NCBI GenBank assembly: GCA_025352265.1
Contig: JANXTS010000098.1
Location: 1-56,179 of the forward strand
DNA length: 56,179 bases
Reading direction: 5' to 3'
Source: Variovorax sp.
Lineage (GTDB): Bacteria > Pseudomonadota > Gammaproteobacteria > Burkholderiales > Burkholderiaceae_C
Shown: positions 45,473 through 54,521 of the stretch, in pieces
Position numbering within the stretch: position 1 is the first letter of the stretch
Layout: each line of letters begins with the position of its first letter
Notes under the pieces: model-generated
The model's database searches: none
Seen by the model: only the letters and a program-made list of their open reading frames with translations
Told to the model about the DNA's origin: nothing
Program-made: the position numbers and the translations under genes

Positions 45473-47032
45473 ATGTCAACGAACACGGCACAGCCGCCGA
45501 GGGTCGGCGACATGGCAGCGCGCGAGCTGATCGTGGTGCGCGGCATTTCAAAGGCTTTCGGATCCACGGCGGCGCTACGCAATGTCAGTCTCGTGGGCCG
45601 CTCGGCTTCCATTCATGCCATTACCGGCGAGAACGGTGCGGGCAAGTCGACCCTGATGAAACTGTTGGCTGGCGTGCACCGGCCTGATGAAGGTGAGCTC
45701 GTGGTCGACGGCCAGTCGCTGCGGTTGAACACTCCTGCTGCTGCGCGGCACGCTGGCATCTCGACCGTCTTCCAGGAGCTGACCGTTTTGCCCAACCTCA
45801 CGGTCGGCGAGAACCTGATGCTGGGGCGCGAGCCGACTTTCTTCGGCATGCTCGACCGCTCCCGCATGCTGCGTGAGGCGCGCGATGTCTTGCGCCGTAT
45901 TGGCATCGACCTCGATCCGGATCGCCCCTGTAGCAGCCTGACCGTCGGCGAGCAGCAGCTGGTCGAGGTCGCCAAGGGCGTGTCGACCGACGCCAAGGTC
46001 TTCATATTTGACGAGCCCACGGCTGCGCTGAATCGAGCCGAAGTCGACAAGCTCGAAGCATTGCTCACCGGCCTGAAGGCGCAGGGCAAACTCGTTTTCT
46101 ACATCAGCCATCGGCTCGACGAAATTTTTCGGCTGTGCGACACGGTGACCGTGCTGAAGGACGGACAACTCGTCGTCACCGAACCCACTGCTGCGCTGAC
46201 GCCCGAGCGGCTCGTCACGTTGATGGTCGGACGTCCGTTGCAAGCGCTGTTTCCGCCGCATGACGGCAGCGATTCAGGCGCGCTGGCGCTCGATGTCCGG
46301 TCGCTTACGCCGCGCGCCGGTGGACCGGTCGCGCGCTTCCAACTGCGGCATGGCGAGATCGTCGGCTTCGGTGGGCTGGAGGGTCAGGGCCAGCGCGAGA
46401 TCGTGCGGTCGCTGGCCGGCGTGATGCACCCGGTTCAAAGCGATGTCTGGAGAAGCCGGGCGGGCGAACAGCCGGTGCGTTTCGATCCGCGCGAGGGTGT
46501 CGTGCGGGTCGTGGAAAACGGCATCGGCCTCATTCCGGAAGACCGAAAACTGGAGGGTCTGTATCTGGAGCTGCCCATCATCGACAACGTTTGGCTGGGC
46601 GGATTGCGAGGCATGGGGCTGATGCGCAAGGCGCCGCGCGATCGCTCGGTCGTGACCCGCATCGCCGAACGCATGCAACTGCGGGCCCGCGACCTTGCGC
46701 AAGAGGTGGGAGCTCTGTCGGGCGGCAACCAGCAAAAGGTGATGCTCGGTCGCTGGCTTGCGGCCGGCGTCGACACGTTGCTCGTCGAGCAGCCGACCCG
46801 TGGCGTAGACGTGGGCGCCAAAGCCGAGATCTACACACTGCTACGCGAGTTCGTCCAGCAGGGCGGCGCGGTACTCGCGGTATCGAGCGACCTGCTCGAA
46901 CTTATCGGCCTGTGCGACCGGATCCTCATGGTGCGCGGTGGCGAAATCGTCGGCGACGTTTTGGCAGATACGGCAACCGAAGAATCGCTGCTTGCGCTCG
47001 CACTTTCAGGCTCGTGCGAGATGGCGGCATGA
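45473..47032 (+). CDS. Sugar ABC transporter double ATPase (RbsA/MglA type)
   Basis: The 519-residue protein is two fused ABC domains. The first has Walker A GENGAGKSTLMKLLAG, signature LTVGEQQLVEVAKG and Walker B VFIFDEPTAAL. The second has a degenerate Walker A (GGLEGQGQREIVRSLAG), the signature LSGGNQQKVMLGRWL and LLVEQPTRGVDVG, where Q replaces the usual D-E pair. This asymmetry is normal for RbsA/MglA-type ATPases. It starts 9 bases after the binding protein stop codon and overlaps the first permease start (ATGA). Confidence 0.93.
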   Translation: MSTNTAQPPRVGDMAARELIVVRGISKAFGSTAALRNVSLVGRSASIHAITGENGAGKSTLMKLLAGVHRPDEGELVVDGQSLRLNTPAAARHAGISTVFQELTVLPNLTVGENLMLGREPTFFGMLDRSRMLREARDVLRRIGIDLDPDRPCSSLTVGEQQLVEVAKGVSTDAKVFIFDEPTAALNRAEVDKLEALLTGLKAQGKLVFYISHRLDEIFRLCDTVTVLKDGQLVVTEPTAALTPERLVTLMVGRPLQALFPPHDGSDSGALALDVRSLTPRAGGPVARFQLRHGEIVGFGGLEGQGQREIVRSLAGVMHPVQSDVWRSRAGEQPVRFDPREGVVRVVENGIGLIPEDRKLEGLYLELPIIDNVWLGGLRGMGLMRKAPRDRSVVTRIAERMQLRARDLAQEVGALSGGNQQKVMLGRWLAAGVDTLLVEQPTRGVDVGAKAEIYTLLREFVQQGGAVLAVSSDLLELIGLCDRILMVRGGEIVGDVLADTATEESLLALALSGSCEMAA

Positions 47033-47946
47033 GCAAGACGCGTTCTGGTCTCAGCCGCTACACGGTCGGCCTGCCGATCCTGCTGTTTATCGTTCTGGCG
47101 GTGGCGGTGCCGAATTTCACGGAGACACGCAACCTCGCCAACATCAGTGCGCAAATCACCGCGCTGCTGATCGTCACGTTGGGCCAGTTGGTGGTCGCGC
47201 TCATCGCCGGTATCGACTTGTCGGTGGGCTCGGTGATGAGCCTTGCGAGTTGCATCGTCGCGACCCATGCCGATCCGTTCTGGGGCATCACGCTGGCACT
47301 GGCGCTAGGCGTTGTCGTGGGCCTCGTCAACGGCCTCGGCGTGGCGTTCGCCAACATCCATCCGCTGGTGATGACACTCAGCTCAATGACCTTTCTGCAG
47401 GGCCTCGCCTACCTGATCCTCCCGATCCCGGGCGGCCAGCTGGCGCCAGGTCTGGGCGTGCTTGCGAACGGAAACCTCTGGGGTATTCCGCTTGCGCTGT
47501 TTTGGTGTGTGGTGTTCTCGGCATTGGTTGCATGGCTGCTCCACCGCTCGCGTCTTGGGTTGCACATCTTCGCGGTGGGCGCTAACGCGCGCAGCGCCAG
47601 CCTCAACGGGGTACGGGCCCAGGGCGTCGTGGTCGCGGCTTACGTCATCTGCAGTCTGTTGGCCGTGGTCGCCGGCGTGTACCTGGCAGCCCGCGTCGCG
47701 TCGGGTGACCCGAGCATGGGCGCTTCGTTCGGCCTGGAGTCGGTGACCGCCATCGCCCTCGGCGGCGTTCAGCTCACGGGGGGCGTCGGCAGCATCATCG
47801 GGGTCATCACCGGCGCTCTCAGTCTCGGCTTGATCACGAACGGCATCAACCTTTTCGGTATCTCTCCGTTCCTGCGCGGCGCGATCACCGGCGTTCTGTT
47901 GCTGGCGGCTGTGTGTTCGCAGCGTCGCACGGTGGTGGGCCTGTGA
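47029..47946 (+). CDS. Sugar ABC transporter permease 1 (RbsC type)
   Basis: The 305-residue protein has eight or more membrane spans and the RbsC core VALIAGIDLSVGSVMSLASCIVA and GANARSASLNGVRAQGVVVAAYVI. It forms half of the translocation channel. Its ATG overlaps the ATPase stop codon, and its own stop overlaps the second permease GTG start. Confidence 0.92.
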   Translation: MSKTRSGLSRYTVGLPILLFIVLAVAVPNFTETRNLANISAQITALLIVTLGQLVVALIAGIDLSVGSVMSLASCIVATHADPFWGITLALALGVVVGLVNGLGVAFANIHPLVMTLSSMTFLQGLAYLILPIPGGQLAPGLGVLANGNLWGIPLALFWCVVFSALVAWLLHRSRLGLHIFAVGANARSASLNGVRAQGVVVAAYVICSLLAVVAGVYLAARVASGDPSMGASFGLESVTAIALGGVQLTGGVGSIIGVITGALSLGLITNGINLFGISPFLRGAITGVLLLAAVCSQRRTVVGL

Positions 47947-48932
47947 GCACGCCGACCGAATCCCTTCCGGGCTTGGCTGCGCCGCGCCGCGTCGCATCGC
48001 GTTGGCGCGCCATCGCTGCAGCTATCGTCGCCGTGCCACCGGCCTATCCCGGTACCGTAATCCTGCTGCTGCTGGCGGCATTCATGCGGCCTCAGTTGCT
48101 GTCGCTCGCGCTGCTCCCGCTGATCGTGCGTCAGGCCGCGCCGCTCGGACTCGCGGTGATCGGGCAGTCTCTTGTCATGCGGGCACGATCGATCGACCTG
48201 AGCTCCGGCGGCGTGATCGTCGCCGTGTCGTACATCCTTACCAGCGGCTTTTTTCAGGTGCCAGATGCCGTCGCGATGGCGATGTGCGTGGTGCTCGGGT
48301 TGATCGTCGGGACGATCAACGGGCTCCTGATCGTGCGCGCCCGAGCGTCGTCGATGATCGTGACTCTCTCTGTCGCGATGATCCTGCTCGGCGTGGTGAT
48401 CGCGCTGTCGCAGTTTCGTGCGCCGGGTGATGCCCCGGAGTTCCTGCGGGCGCTGGCGCGAATGCGATTGAGCGGCTTTCCGGTGCCGGTGCTCGTTTGG
48501 TTGGCCCTCCTTGTTCCAGCGGCGCTATTTCTGAAGACGACCGTGTTCGGGCGCTACCTGGACGCCGTCGGCGCCAATCCTCAGGCCGCAGCGCTGTCCG
48601 GCATTCCTTACTCGCGCGTGATCTTCGTGGGGCATGTCGCCTCGGCCCTGATCTCGGTGTTGTGCGGCTTCATCCTGGTGGGCTTCGTCGGAGTCGGAAG
48701 CGTCACGCTCGGGCAGGAACTGGCACTGAATTCACTTGCCGCGGCGATTCTCGGCGGCGTGAACTTCGGTAACGGCAAGGGCGGCATGGCGGGCCCGGCG
48801 GTGGCCGCTTTCATGCTCACGTTCCTGTTCAACTTTCTGACCAGTCTCGGCCTGGGTGAGCCCGGTCGATTGATGCTGCAGGGCGCCATCATCGCCGGCG
48901 CTGCGTTGATCTACAGCATCGGAAAACGCTGA
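47943..48932 (+). CDS. Sugar ABC transporter permease 2 (RbsC type)
   Basis: The protein of about 329 residues starts at a GTG that overlaps the first permease stop (GTGA). Membrane segments and VMRARSIDLSSGGVIVAVSYIL, GLIVGTINGLLIVRARASSMIVT and AVGANPQAAALSGIPYSRVIF mark it as an RbsC/XylH homologue. Two different permeases make this a heterodimeric importer, unlike RbsABC, which uses a homodimer. Confidence 0.9.
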   Translation: MSTPTESLPGLAAPRRVASRWRAIAAAIVAVPPAYPGTVILLLLAAFMRPQLLSLALLPLIVRQAAPLGLAVIGQSLVMRARSIDLSSGGVIVAVSYILTSGFFQVPDAVAMAMCVVLGLIVGTINGLLIVRARASSMIVTLSVAMILLGVVIALSQFRAPGDAPEFLRALARMRLSGFPVPVLVWLALLVPAALFLKTTVFGRYLDAVGANPQAAALSGIPYSRVIFVGHVASALISVLCGFILVGFVGVGSVTLGQELALNSLAAAILGGVNFGNGKGGMAGPAVAAFMLTFLFNFLTSLGLGEPGRLMLQGAIIAGAALIYSIGKR

Positions 48933-48972
48933 CGAGGCTTCGTGCCACTTCTTCTTCAGACAAGGAAATCCC

Positions 48973-49731
48973 ATGACAGACGAGACCATCCTGGCCGGCG
49001 CCGAACCCTTTTTCTTTAAAGGCAACGATATCGGGGTGCTGCTGTGCCACGGCTTCACGGGCACCACTCAGAGCATGCGTTACCTCGGCGAGCAGTTGCA
49101 CGGTGCCGGCTACACCGTCATCGGTCCGCGCCTCAAAGGTCATGGCATATCGCCGCAGGCGATGGCAAAAACGACGGCCGGTGACTGGATCGATTCGGTC
49201 GACGAGGCACTGGTCGAATTGCGCAAGACGTGCTCGCAGATCTTCATGGCGGGGCTCTCGATGGGCGGCACGCTGACGCTCTACACCGCTGCCAAGCACG
49301 TCGATGTCATCAAGGGCGCGATACCGATCAACGCTGTCGTGCACATCGGGAAAGCCGAGATGGCTGGCGTGGCGTTCGATCGCTCGATGCCTGCGATGCT
49401 GCCGGGGATCGGCTCGGATGTGAAGGACCCGAACGTCACCGAGCTCGCGTACAAGGAAGTGCCGGTGTCGGCCTTCAGCCAGGTCTATGCGCTGGCGGCG
49501 GTCACTCAAGACCTGCTGCCGCTTATCAAATGTCCGACGCTGGTGATTCAGTCACGCGAGGACCATGTCGTCAATCCGACCAACGGGCCGCGCATCGTCG
49601 GCGGGGTGGGTTCCGGGCGCGTGGAACTGCTGTGGCTGGAAGACTCGTATCACGTCGCAACGATCGACAACGACAAGGACCTGATCGCGCGCCAGACCAT
49701 AGCTTTTATCCGGTCGATCGCGGGCGCCTGA
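48973..49731 (+). CDS. Alpha/beta hydrolase, Est30-like carboxylesterase
   Basis: The 252-residue protein has the family opening VLLCHGFTGTTQSMRYLGEQL, the nucleophile elbow AGLSMGGTL, the acid in QSREDHVVNP and the histidine in DSYHVATIDNDKD. It is close to the Est30/YvaK carboxylesterases. It starts 40 bases after the sugar transporter operon, possibly in the same transcript, which would suit deacylation of an imported ester; that link is inference. Its 3' end overlaps the convergent LysR gene by 26 bases. Confidence 0.88.
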   Translation: MTDETILAGAEPFFFKGNDIGVLLCHGFTGTTQSMRYLGEQLHGAGYTVIGPRLKGHGISPQAMAKTTAGDWIDSVDEALVELRKTCSQIFMAGLSMGGTLTLYTAAKHVDVIKGAIPINAVVHIGKAEMAGVAFDRSMPAMLPGIGSDVKDPNVTELAYKEVPVSAFSQVYALAAVTQDLLPLIKCPTLVIQSREDHVVNPTNGPRIVGGVGSGRVELLWLEDSYHVATIDNDKDLIARQTIAFIRSIAGA

Positions 49732-50683
49732 CCCCACGGGCGCTGCTTGCAGGCGTTGGAGAATTGGCCGCTTGAGGGCTCGAATGCGATGCGTCCAACG
49801 TCGGCAGCCGTCCCATGATCAGTTCGGCCATCGGCGATGGCGTGCGGCCCTGCAGCGTGACGAGCCCCATGCGTGACCCCAGCGGTGGCAAGCCGGTCAC
49901 GCTCAGCGTCTTCAACGTGCGCTCCCCGTATTCCTTCTTGACCGCGGCATGCGGCGCGGCCAGCACCGAGTCGCCGGCCAATGCCACCGCCTTCAAGACC
50001 TCGACGTCGTCGCATTCCAGCGCCAGCGACAGGTCGGTGCCGGACGCAAAGCCGAGCAGGCCTGCGATGACCGCGCGCACGCTCGCGGGCAGGCGCACCG
50101 ACACGACGCCATAGCCCCACAACTCGGGCAGCGTGACCGATGCAGCCGATGCGAGCGGATGGTCCATACGCACATAGAAGCCGCCGGGCTCGGGCCGCAG
50201 CGGACGAATATGCGCGCCGGTGTCGGACGGCAAATCTCGTGTGTCCGATACGAAGAACTCGATGTCTTCCGCGAGCAACCGCTGCAGCAATTGCTCCCAG
50301 TTGCTGACCTCGACCCGCAGGTTGATGGCGGGGAATTCACGCCGAAGCTCGGTCAGCAGCGGTGCCAAAAAGGTTGCTGCAGGAAACGGCCCGGCGCCGA
50401 ACGCCGTGTCTCCCAACGCATGGCTGCGGTACAGCTCGACATCGCGTTGCAGGCAGCGGCTGTTGAACACCAGCTGTCGCGCACGCGCGATGACGAACTC
50501 GCCGGCCGGTGTGGCCACGACTTCGTTGCCGCGACGATCGAACAGCAGCAGGCCGAGTTCTGATTCGGCGGCCTGGATGCTTCGCGTTAACGCAGGCTGG
50601 CTCAGGTGCACCTGCTCGGCCGCACGCACGAAGCTGCGCCGGTCGGCCACTGCCACGACGTGCGTCCAGCGCTTCAAGTCCAT
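49706..50683 (-). CDS. LysR-family transcriptional regulator
   Basis: The 325-residue protein has an N-terminal winged HTH (MDLKRWTHVVAVADRRSFVRAAEQVHLSQPALTRSIQAAESELG) and a substrate-binding periplasmic-like domain of about 200 residues. It begins at the ATG before DLKRW; a longer frame is unlikely. It is divergent from the sterol desaturase and aldehyde dehydrogenase pair across a 119-base gap, so it most likely controls them. No clean T-N11-A palindrome stood out in the gap. Confidence 0.9.
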   Translation of the reverse strand: MDLKRWTHVVAVADRRSFVRAAEQVHLSQPALTRSIQAAESELGLLLFDRRGNEVVATPAGEFVIARARQLVFNSRCLQRDVELYRSHALGDTAFGAGPFPAATFLAPLLTELRREFPAINLRVEVSNWEQLLQRLLAEDIEFFVSDTRDLPSDTGAHIRPLRPEPGGFYVRMDHPLASAASVTLPELWGYGVVSVRLPASVRAVIAGLLGFASGTDLSLALECDDVEVLKAVALAGDSVLAAPHAAVKKEYGERTLKTLSVTGLPPLGSRMGLVTLQGRTPSPMAELIMGRLPTLDASHSSPQAANSPTPASSARGVRRPRSTG

Positions 50684-50802
50684 GCAGGTGCTCCAAATGG
50701 GCCATTGCAGCCCGTACATCGATCCTAGCTTCACTATGCATTGGACTCAACCGTCGTTCGCCCTAAGAATCGGCCACCGAGCACAGCTCAGGAGACAAAT
50801 CC

Positions 50803-51705
50803 ATGAACCTCGTTCAAAACATCGTGCTCGCAGCGATCATTCTTGCGTTCGCTCTGGCCGAGGTCGCCTCGGGCAAGCATCGAAACTTCCATGCGACGCG
50901 CGACGACACTAAGTTGGAGCTGTTCATGTTCCTGTGTTTGCTCGCGGTGTCGCAGCCCTTGATCTTCGCGGTCACTGGCAAACTGTGCATGCTGCTTATG
51001 CCGGGCGAACGCGGTGCCTGGGCGCAGTTTCCGTGGTGGGCGATGGGTGCCATCCTGCTCATCGGCGACGACATGACGCAGTACTGGTGGCACCGCATCT
51101 CCCATTCGCCACGGCTCTGGCCGCTGCACCGCGCGCATCACACCGCGCACTACATGAGCATCCGCATCACGTACCGCAACAACTTCTTCTACTACCTCAT
51201 GATGCCGGGGCTGTGGGTCTCCGGCGTGCTGGTCTATCTGGGCTTCGGTGAAGCCTATCTGGTCTACATCGTGATCAAGCTGACTGTCATCCTCGGAGCG
51301 CATAGCGCGGTGCCGTGGGATGCGCCGCTGTACCGCAACAAGTGGCTGCACCCGTTCGCCTGGGTGCTGGAGCGGACAGTGTCCACGCCCGCCACGCACT
51401 GGGCCCATCACGCGCTGACCAACGACGATGGCATCGGCCACTACAAGGGCAACTTCGGCAACCTGCTCTTCGTGTGGGACCTGCTCTTCGGCACCGCGAA
51501 GATCACGCGCCTCTATCCGCCCAAGGTCGGTCTGCAGGATGATCTGGTCTTCGGCAAGGAGCGCTGGTTCGTGGAGATGTTCTATCCCGTCTTCCGCTCG
51601 CGACGAGCGCACTCGGCGCTGGTGCCGGGCGGCCGGGCTTATGCGGAGGCTGAGACGGATGGGCATCGCGATACTGCGCTGCAACCTTTGGCGGGAAAGA
51701 CATGA
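50803..51705 (+). CDS. Sterol desaturase / fatty acid hydroxylase family protein (second copy in window)
   Basis: The 300-residue membrane protein has histidine clusters HRISH near 97, HRAHHTAHY near 109 and HWAHH near 199, the ligands of a membrane di-iron hydroxylase. Membrane segments lie at about 3-22, 40-66 and 78-90. The ATG follows CAGGAG by a suitable distance. Its stop codon overlaps the aldehyde dehydrogenase start (ATGA), so the pair is co-translated. This suggests hydroxylation or desaturation followed by oxidation of an aldehyde intermediate. Confidence 0.87.
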   Translation: MNLVQNIVLAAIILAFALAEVASGKHRNFHATRDDTKLELFMFLCLLAVSQPLIFAVTGKLCMLLMPGERGAWAQFPWWAMGAILLIGDDMTQYWWHRISHSPRLWPLHRAHHTAHYMSIRITYRNNFFYYLMMPGLWVSGVLVYLGFGEAYLVYIVIKLTVILGAHSAVPWDAPLYRNKWLHPFAWVLERTVSTPATHWAHHALTNDDGIGHYKGNFGNLLFVWDLLFGTAKITRLYPPKVGLQDDLVFGKERWFVEMFYPVFRSRRAHSALVPGGRAYAEAETDGHRDTALQPLAGKT

Positions 51706-53180
51706 ATGCAGTTTTGAATTCTGTTTCGGCTTTGAATGTTGACCCGATCGAGTCGACCGACCTAACCATTCCGTACGACGCGATGCACCGCGCTTTCGAG
51801 GCGCAACGCGCCGCCTTCGCTGCCGACATGGCGCCGTCGTACGCGGTGCGGCTCGATCGACTCGATCGCCTCTTCGTAATGACCGAGCGCATCGCTTCAG
51901 CCCTCGAAAGCGCCGCCTCCGACGACTTCGGCCATCGCCCGATGCAGGTCACCCGGTTGGCCGATGTGATGATGGTGTTGTCTGCCATCAAGCACGCGCG
52001 CCGCCATCTCAAGTCCTGGATGAAAGCCCGCCGCGCGCCGACGGCGATGGCGTTCTGGCCCGGTGCCAACCGCATCGTCCCGCAACCGCTCGGCGTGGTC
52101 GGCGTAGTGAGCCCGTGGAACTACCCGTACCAGCTGGCGATGGGCCCGGCTATTGCCGCCCTCGCCGCCGGCAATCGCGTGATGATCAAGCCGTCGGAGC
52201 TGACGCCGCGTACCTCCGAGCTGATGCGGCAGGCCGTCGCCGAGACCTTCGCGCCCGACGAGATGACTGTCATCACCGGCGACGCCGACATCGGCAGCGC
52301 GTTCGTCGCGATGCCGTTCGACCATTTGCTCTTCACCGGCTCCACGGCGGTCGGCCGCCATGTCGCCCTGGCGGCTGCGGCCAACCTCACGCCGGTCACG
52401 CTGGAACTCGGCGGCAAGTCACCTGCGCTGTTGAGCCCCAATGTCGACATGACGCATGTTGCCGCGCGGCTGGTCATGGGTAAGTTGTTCAACGCCGGCC
52501 AGACCTGCATCGCGCCCGATTACGTGGCCGTGCATCGCCCGGCCATCGACGCGTTCGTGGGCGCGATGCGCCTCGCAGTGCCGCTGCAATACCCGACCAT
52601 CGCCGGCAACGCCGACTACACCGGCATCGTCAGCGAGCGTCACTTCACGCGGCTGCAGGCGTTGGTCGACGATGCGCTTTTGCGCGGCGCTCGCGTGGTG
52701 CCGCTGCATCCGGAAGGCCTCGTCGCGCACGCCGACACGCGCACCTTTCCGCCGATGCTCATCCTCGGCGCGACCGAGGACATGCGGGTCATGCAGGAGG
52801 AAATCTTCGGTCCGCTGCTGCCGGTTCTGGCCTATGACGTGCTCGACGACGCCATCGGCTACGTCAACCGGCACGAGCGTCCGTTGGCCCTCTACTGGTT
52901 CGGCGCCGACAAGGCCGACCGCGACAAGGTGCTGCGCCACACGATCTCTGGCGGCGTCACCGTCAACGATTGCATGTGGCACTTTGGGCAAGAAGATTTG
53001 CCCTTCGGCGGCGTGGGCGCTAGCGGCATGGGGGCGTACCACGGGGAGTACGGCTTTCGCACCTTCAGCATGAACAAGCCGGTGTTCTTTCAGTCGCCGC
53101 TGTCGGGCACGCGGTTGCTGTTTCCGCCGTACGGAAAGACATTCGAACGGATGACGCGGCTGCTCAAGCTCATCACCTGA
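51702..53180 (+). CDS. Aldehyde dehydrogenase, coniferyl aldehyde dehydrogenase (CalB) type
   Basis: The 492-residue NAD(P)-dependent enzyme has the coenzyme segment PLGVVGVVSPWNYPYQLAMGP, the catalytic Glu in TLELGGKSPAL and the nucleophile Cys in FNAGQTCIAPDYV. The later FGGVGASGMGAYHGEYGFRTFS is typical of the coniferyl aldehyde branch. These enzymes oxidise aromatic and long-chain aldehydes. Translational coupling to the membrane hydroxylase favours a lipid-derived aldehyde over lignin monomers here. It is the only aldehyde dehydrogenase in the window; it is unlikely to be BoxD because it lies 10 kb away under a LysR regulator. Confidence 0.9.
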   Translation: MNAVLNSVSALNVDPIESTDLTIPYDAMHRAFEAQRAAFAADMAPSYAVRLDRLDRLFVMTERIASALESAASDDFGHRPMQVTRLADVMMVLSAIKHARRHLKSWMKARRAPTAMAFWPGANRIVPQPLGVVGVVSPWNYPYQLAMGPAIAALAAGNRVMIKPSELTPRTSELMRQAVAETFAPDEMTVITGDADIGSAFVAMPFDHLLFTGSTAVGRHVALAAAANLTPVTLELGGKSPALLSPNVDMTHVAARLVMGKLFNAGQTCIAPDYVAVHRPAIDAFVGAMRLAVPLQYPTIAGNADYTGIVSERHFTRLQALVDDALLRGARVVPLHPEGLVAHADTRTFPPMLILGATEDMRVMQEEIFGPLLPVLAYDVLDDAIGYVNRHERPLALYWFGADKADRDKVLRHTISGGVTVNDCMWHFGQEDLPFGGVGASGMGAYHGEYGFRTFSMNKPVFFQSPLSGTRLLFPPYGKTFERMTRLLKLIT

Positions 53181-53196
53181 GAAGCAAGCGCTCGGC

Positions 53197-53595
53197 CTAA
53201 AGCCAGTTGCCGCCGCTCGGCATCTGGATCGTCGTTTCCGGCGTGCCGCTGTCGACCAGCGAGCCGACCGCGATGCTCAGGATCGAGACGAAGATGCTTG
53301 CGAAAAAGGCAGTCCAGAAGCCCGACACCTTGAAACCGCGCACCAGTGCGGACACCAGCAACACCATCAGCGCATTGATCACGAGCAGGAAGAGCCCGAA
53401 GGTCAGCAGCGTGAGCGGCAGAGTCAGCACGATCAACAGCGGCTTGACCAGCGCATTGGCCAGACCGAGCAGCAGCGCGGAGACCACGAGGGCGGAGGTG
53501 CTCTCGAACTTAAGACCCCGAAAAATCAGGCTAGCGACCCACAGCGAGAGCGCCGTGATGGCCCATTGAACGAGAAAAGGCATCAGGTTTTGCAT
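53197..53595 (-). CDS. Phage holin family 4-like small membrane protein (YvlD-type)
   Basis: The 132-residue protein has four hydrophobic segments, with the blocks [40 protein letters not shown] (positions 53400-53519) and [26 protein letters not shown], matching the DUF360/phage holin 4 superfamily. In bacteria these small proteins are chromosomal and not part of phages; their role is unclear. I started it at the ATG before QNLMPFL. It is convergent with the aldehyde dehydrogenase. Confidence 0.85.
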   Translation of the reverse strand: MQNLMPFLVQWAITALSLWVASLIFRGLKFESTSALVVSALLLGLANALVKPLLIVLTLPLTLLTFGLFLLVINALMVLLVSALVRGFKVSGFWTAFFASIFVSILSIAVGSLVDSGTPETTIQMPSGGNWL

Positions 53596-53633
53596 CGATC
53601 GATCATAGGACGATCGAGCGTGTGCGCCACCGT

Positions 53634-54344
53634 TCAGCGTGCGTCGTGAAAGATCAGCCCCATCGTCTCGCGCCGACCCGATCGCACGCGGCTGACGCCG
53701 TGCCGCATCGCCACTCGATAGATGCCGCGCGTGCCCGTTACCGGCCGTTGGTTGGCCGCGAAGATCACCGCTTCTCCTTGCGCCAGCGGCACGACCTCGG
53801 CGCGCGACTGCATGCGCGGTCGTTGCTCGGTCAGGACGAACTCGCCGCCGCTGAAGCTTTGCGGCGCACTCAGCAACACGGTGAGTTGCAGCGGAAATTG
53901 CAGATCGCCGTACAGGTCTTGATGCAAGCAGTTGTAGTCGCCCGCGTCGTAGCGCAGCAGCAGCGGTGTCGGCCGCACCTGACCTGCAGCATGGCAGCGC
54001 GCGAGGTAGCCGGCGTGGTCGGGCGGGTAGTCGGCCGGCAGCTTCATCGCGCTGGCCCATGCATTGGCGAGCGGGGCGAGTCGCGCGTACATCGCGTTGC
54101 GCAACCGGACGATGGCCTCCGGCAGTGGGTTGTCGAAGTACTGGTACTCACCCTGGCCAAAGCCGTAGCGCTGCATGACGACGCGGCTGCGGAAGAGGGC
54201 GGGGCGGTCGTACATGTCAGAGAGTTCGCGGCATTCGGCGGGGCTGAACAGTGGGCCGGTGGTGGCGCAGCCGCGAGTGGTGAGATCGTCTATCAGGCGC
54301 GGCCAGTCGAGCAGGTCAAGGCGGTCCGTGGTGGGTTGAGTCAT
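53634..54344 (-). CDS. 2OG-Fe(II) oxygenase of the PF09859 family
   Basis: The 236-residue protein has the double-stranded beta-helix iron ligands H141 and D143 (CLHQDLYGD) and H215 ([10 protein letters not shown]). It also has the family block [22 protein letters not shown] and a C-terminal arginine region. PF09859 is annotated as oxygenase acting in oxidative demethylation of damaged nucleic acids, but substrate data are thin. I chose the ATG before TQPTTDRLD. It starts 38 bases upstream of the holin-like gene on the same strand, so the two may be co-transcribed, and is divergent from the YebC/YeeN gene. Confidence 0.85.
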   Translation of the reverse strand: MTQPTTDRLDLLDWPRLIDDLTTRGCATTGPLFSPAECRELSDMYDRPALFRSRVVMQRYGFGQGEYQYFDNPLPEAIVRLRNAMYARLAPLANAWASAMKLPADYPPDHAGYLARCHAAGQVRPTPLLLRYDAGDYNCLHQDLYGDLQFPLQLTVLLSAPQSFSGGEFVLTEQRPRMQSRAEVVPLAQGEAVIFAANQRPVTGTRGIYRVAMRHGVSRVRSGRRETMGLIFHDAR

Positions 54345-54521
54345 GGGTCGGGGCAGGGAGCGGAGCAGTGTCTGTGGCCGGAAGTGCGGCAGGGCAAGCG
54401 GGGGAAAAGGGCGGGTGGCTTCTATCGATTGCGCAGTCTGCTGCTGCCCGCTGTAACGCGCACGCCGTTTCCGGACCTGTGTTTGCAGAATAATCGGGGC
54501 CAGAAGCAACAAGGAGACAGC

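Noticed and set aside
50684..50802. LysR binding site (T-N11-A) in the divergent gap
   Set aside because: A loose GGGC-N7-GCCC repeat at about 50699 was seen, but no convincing T-N11-A palindrome.
51702..53180. This aldehyde dehydrogenase as BoxD of the benzoate pathway
   Set aside because: It belongs to the coniferyl aldehyde type, is coupled to a membrane hydroxylase and is 10 kb away under a LysR regulator; no BoxR motif precedes it.
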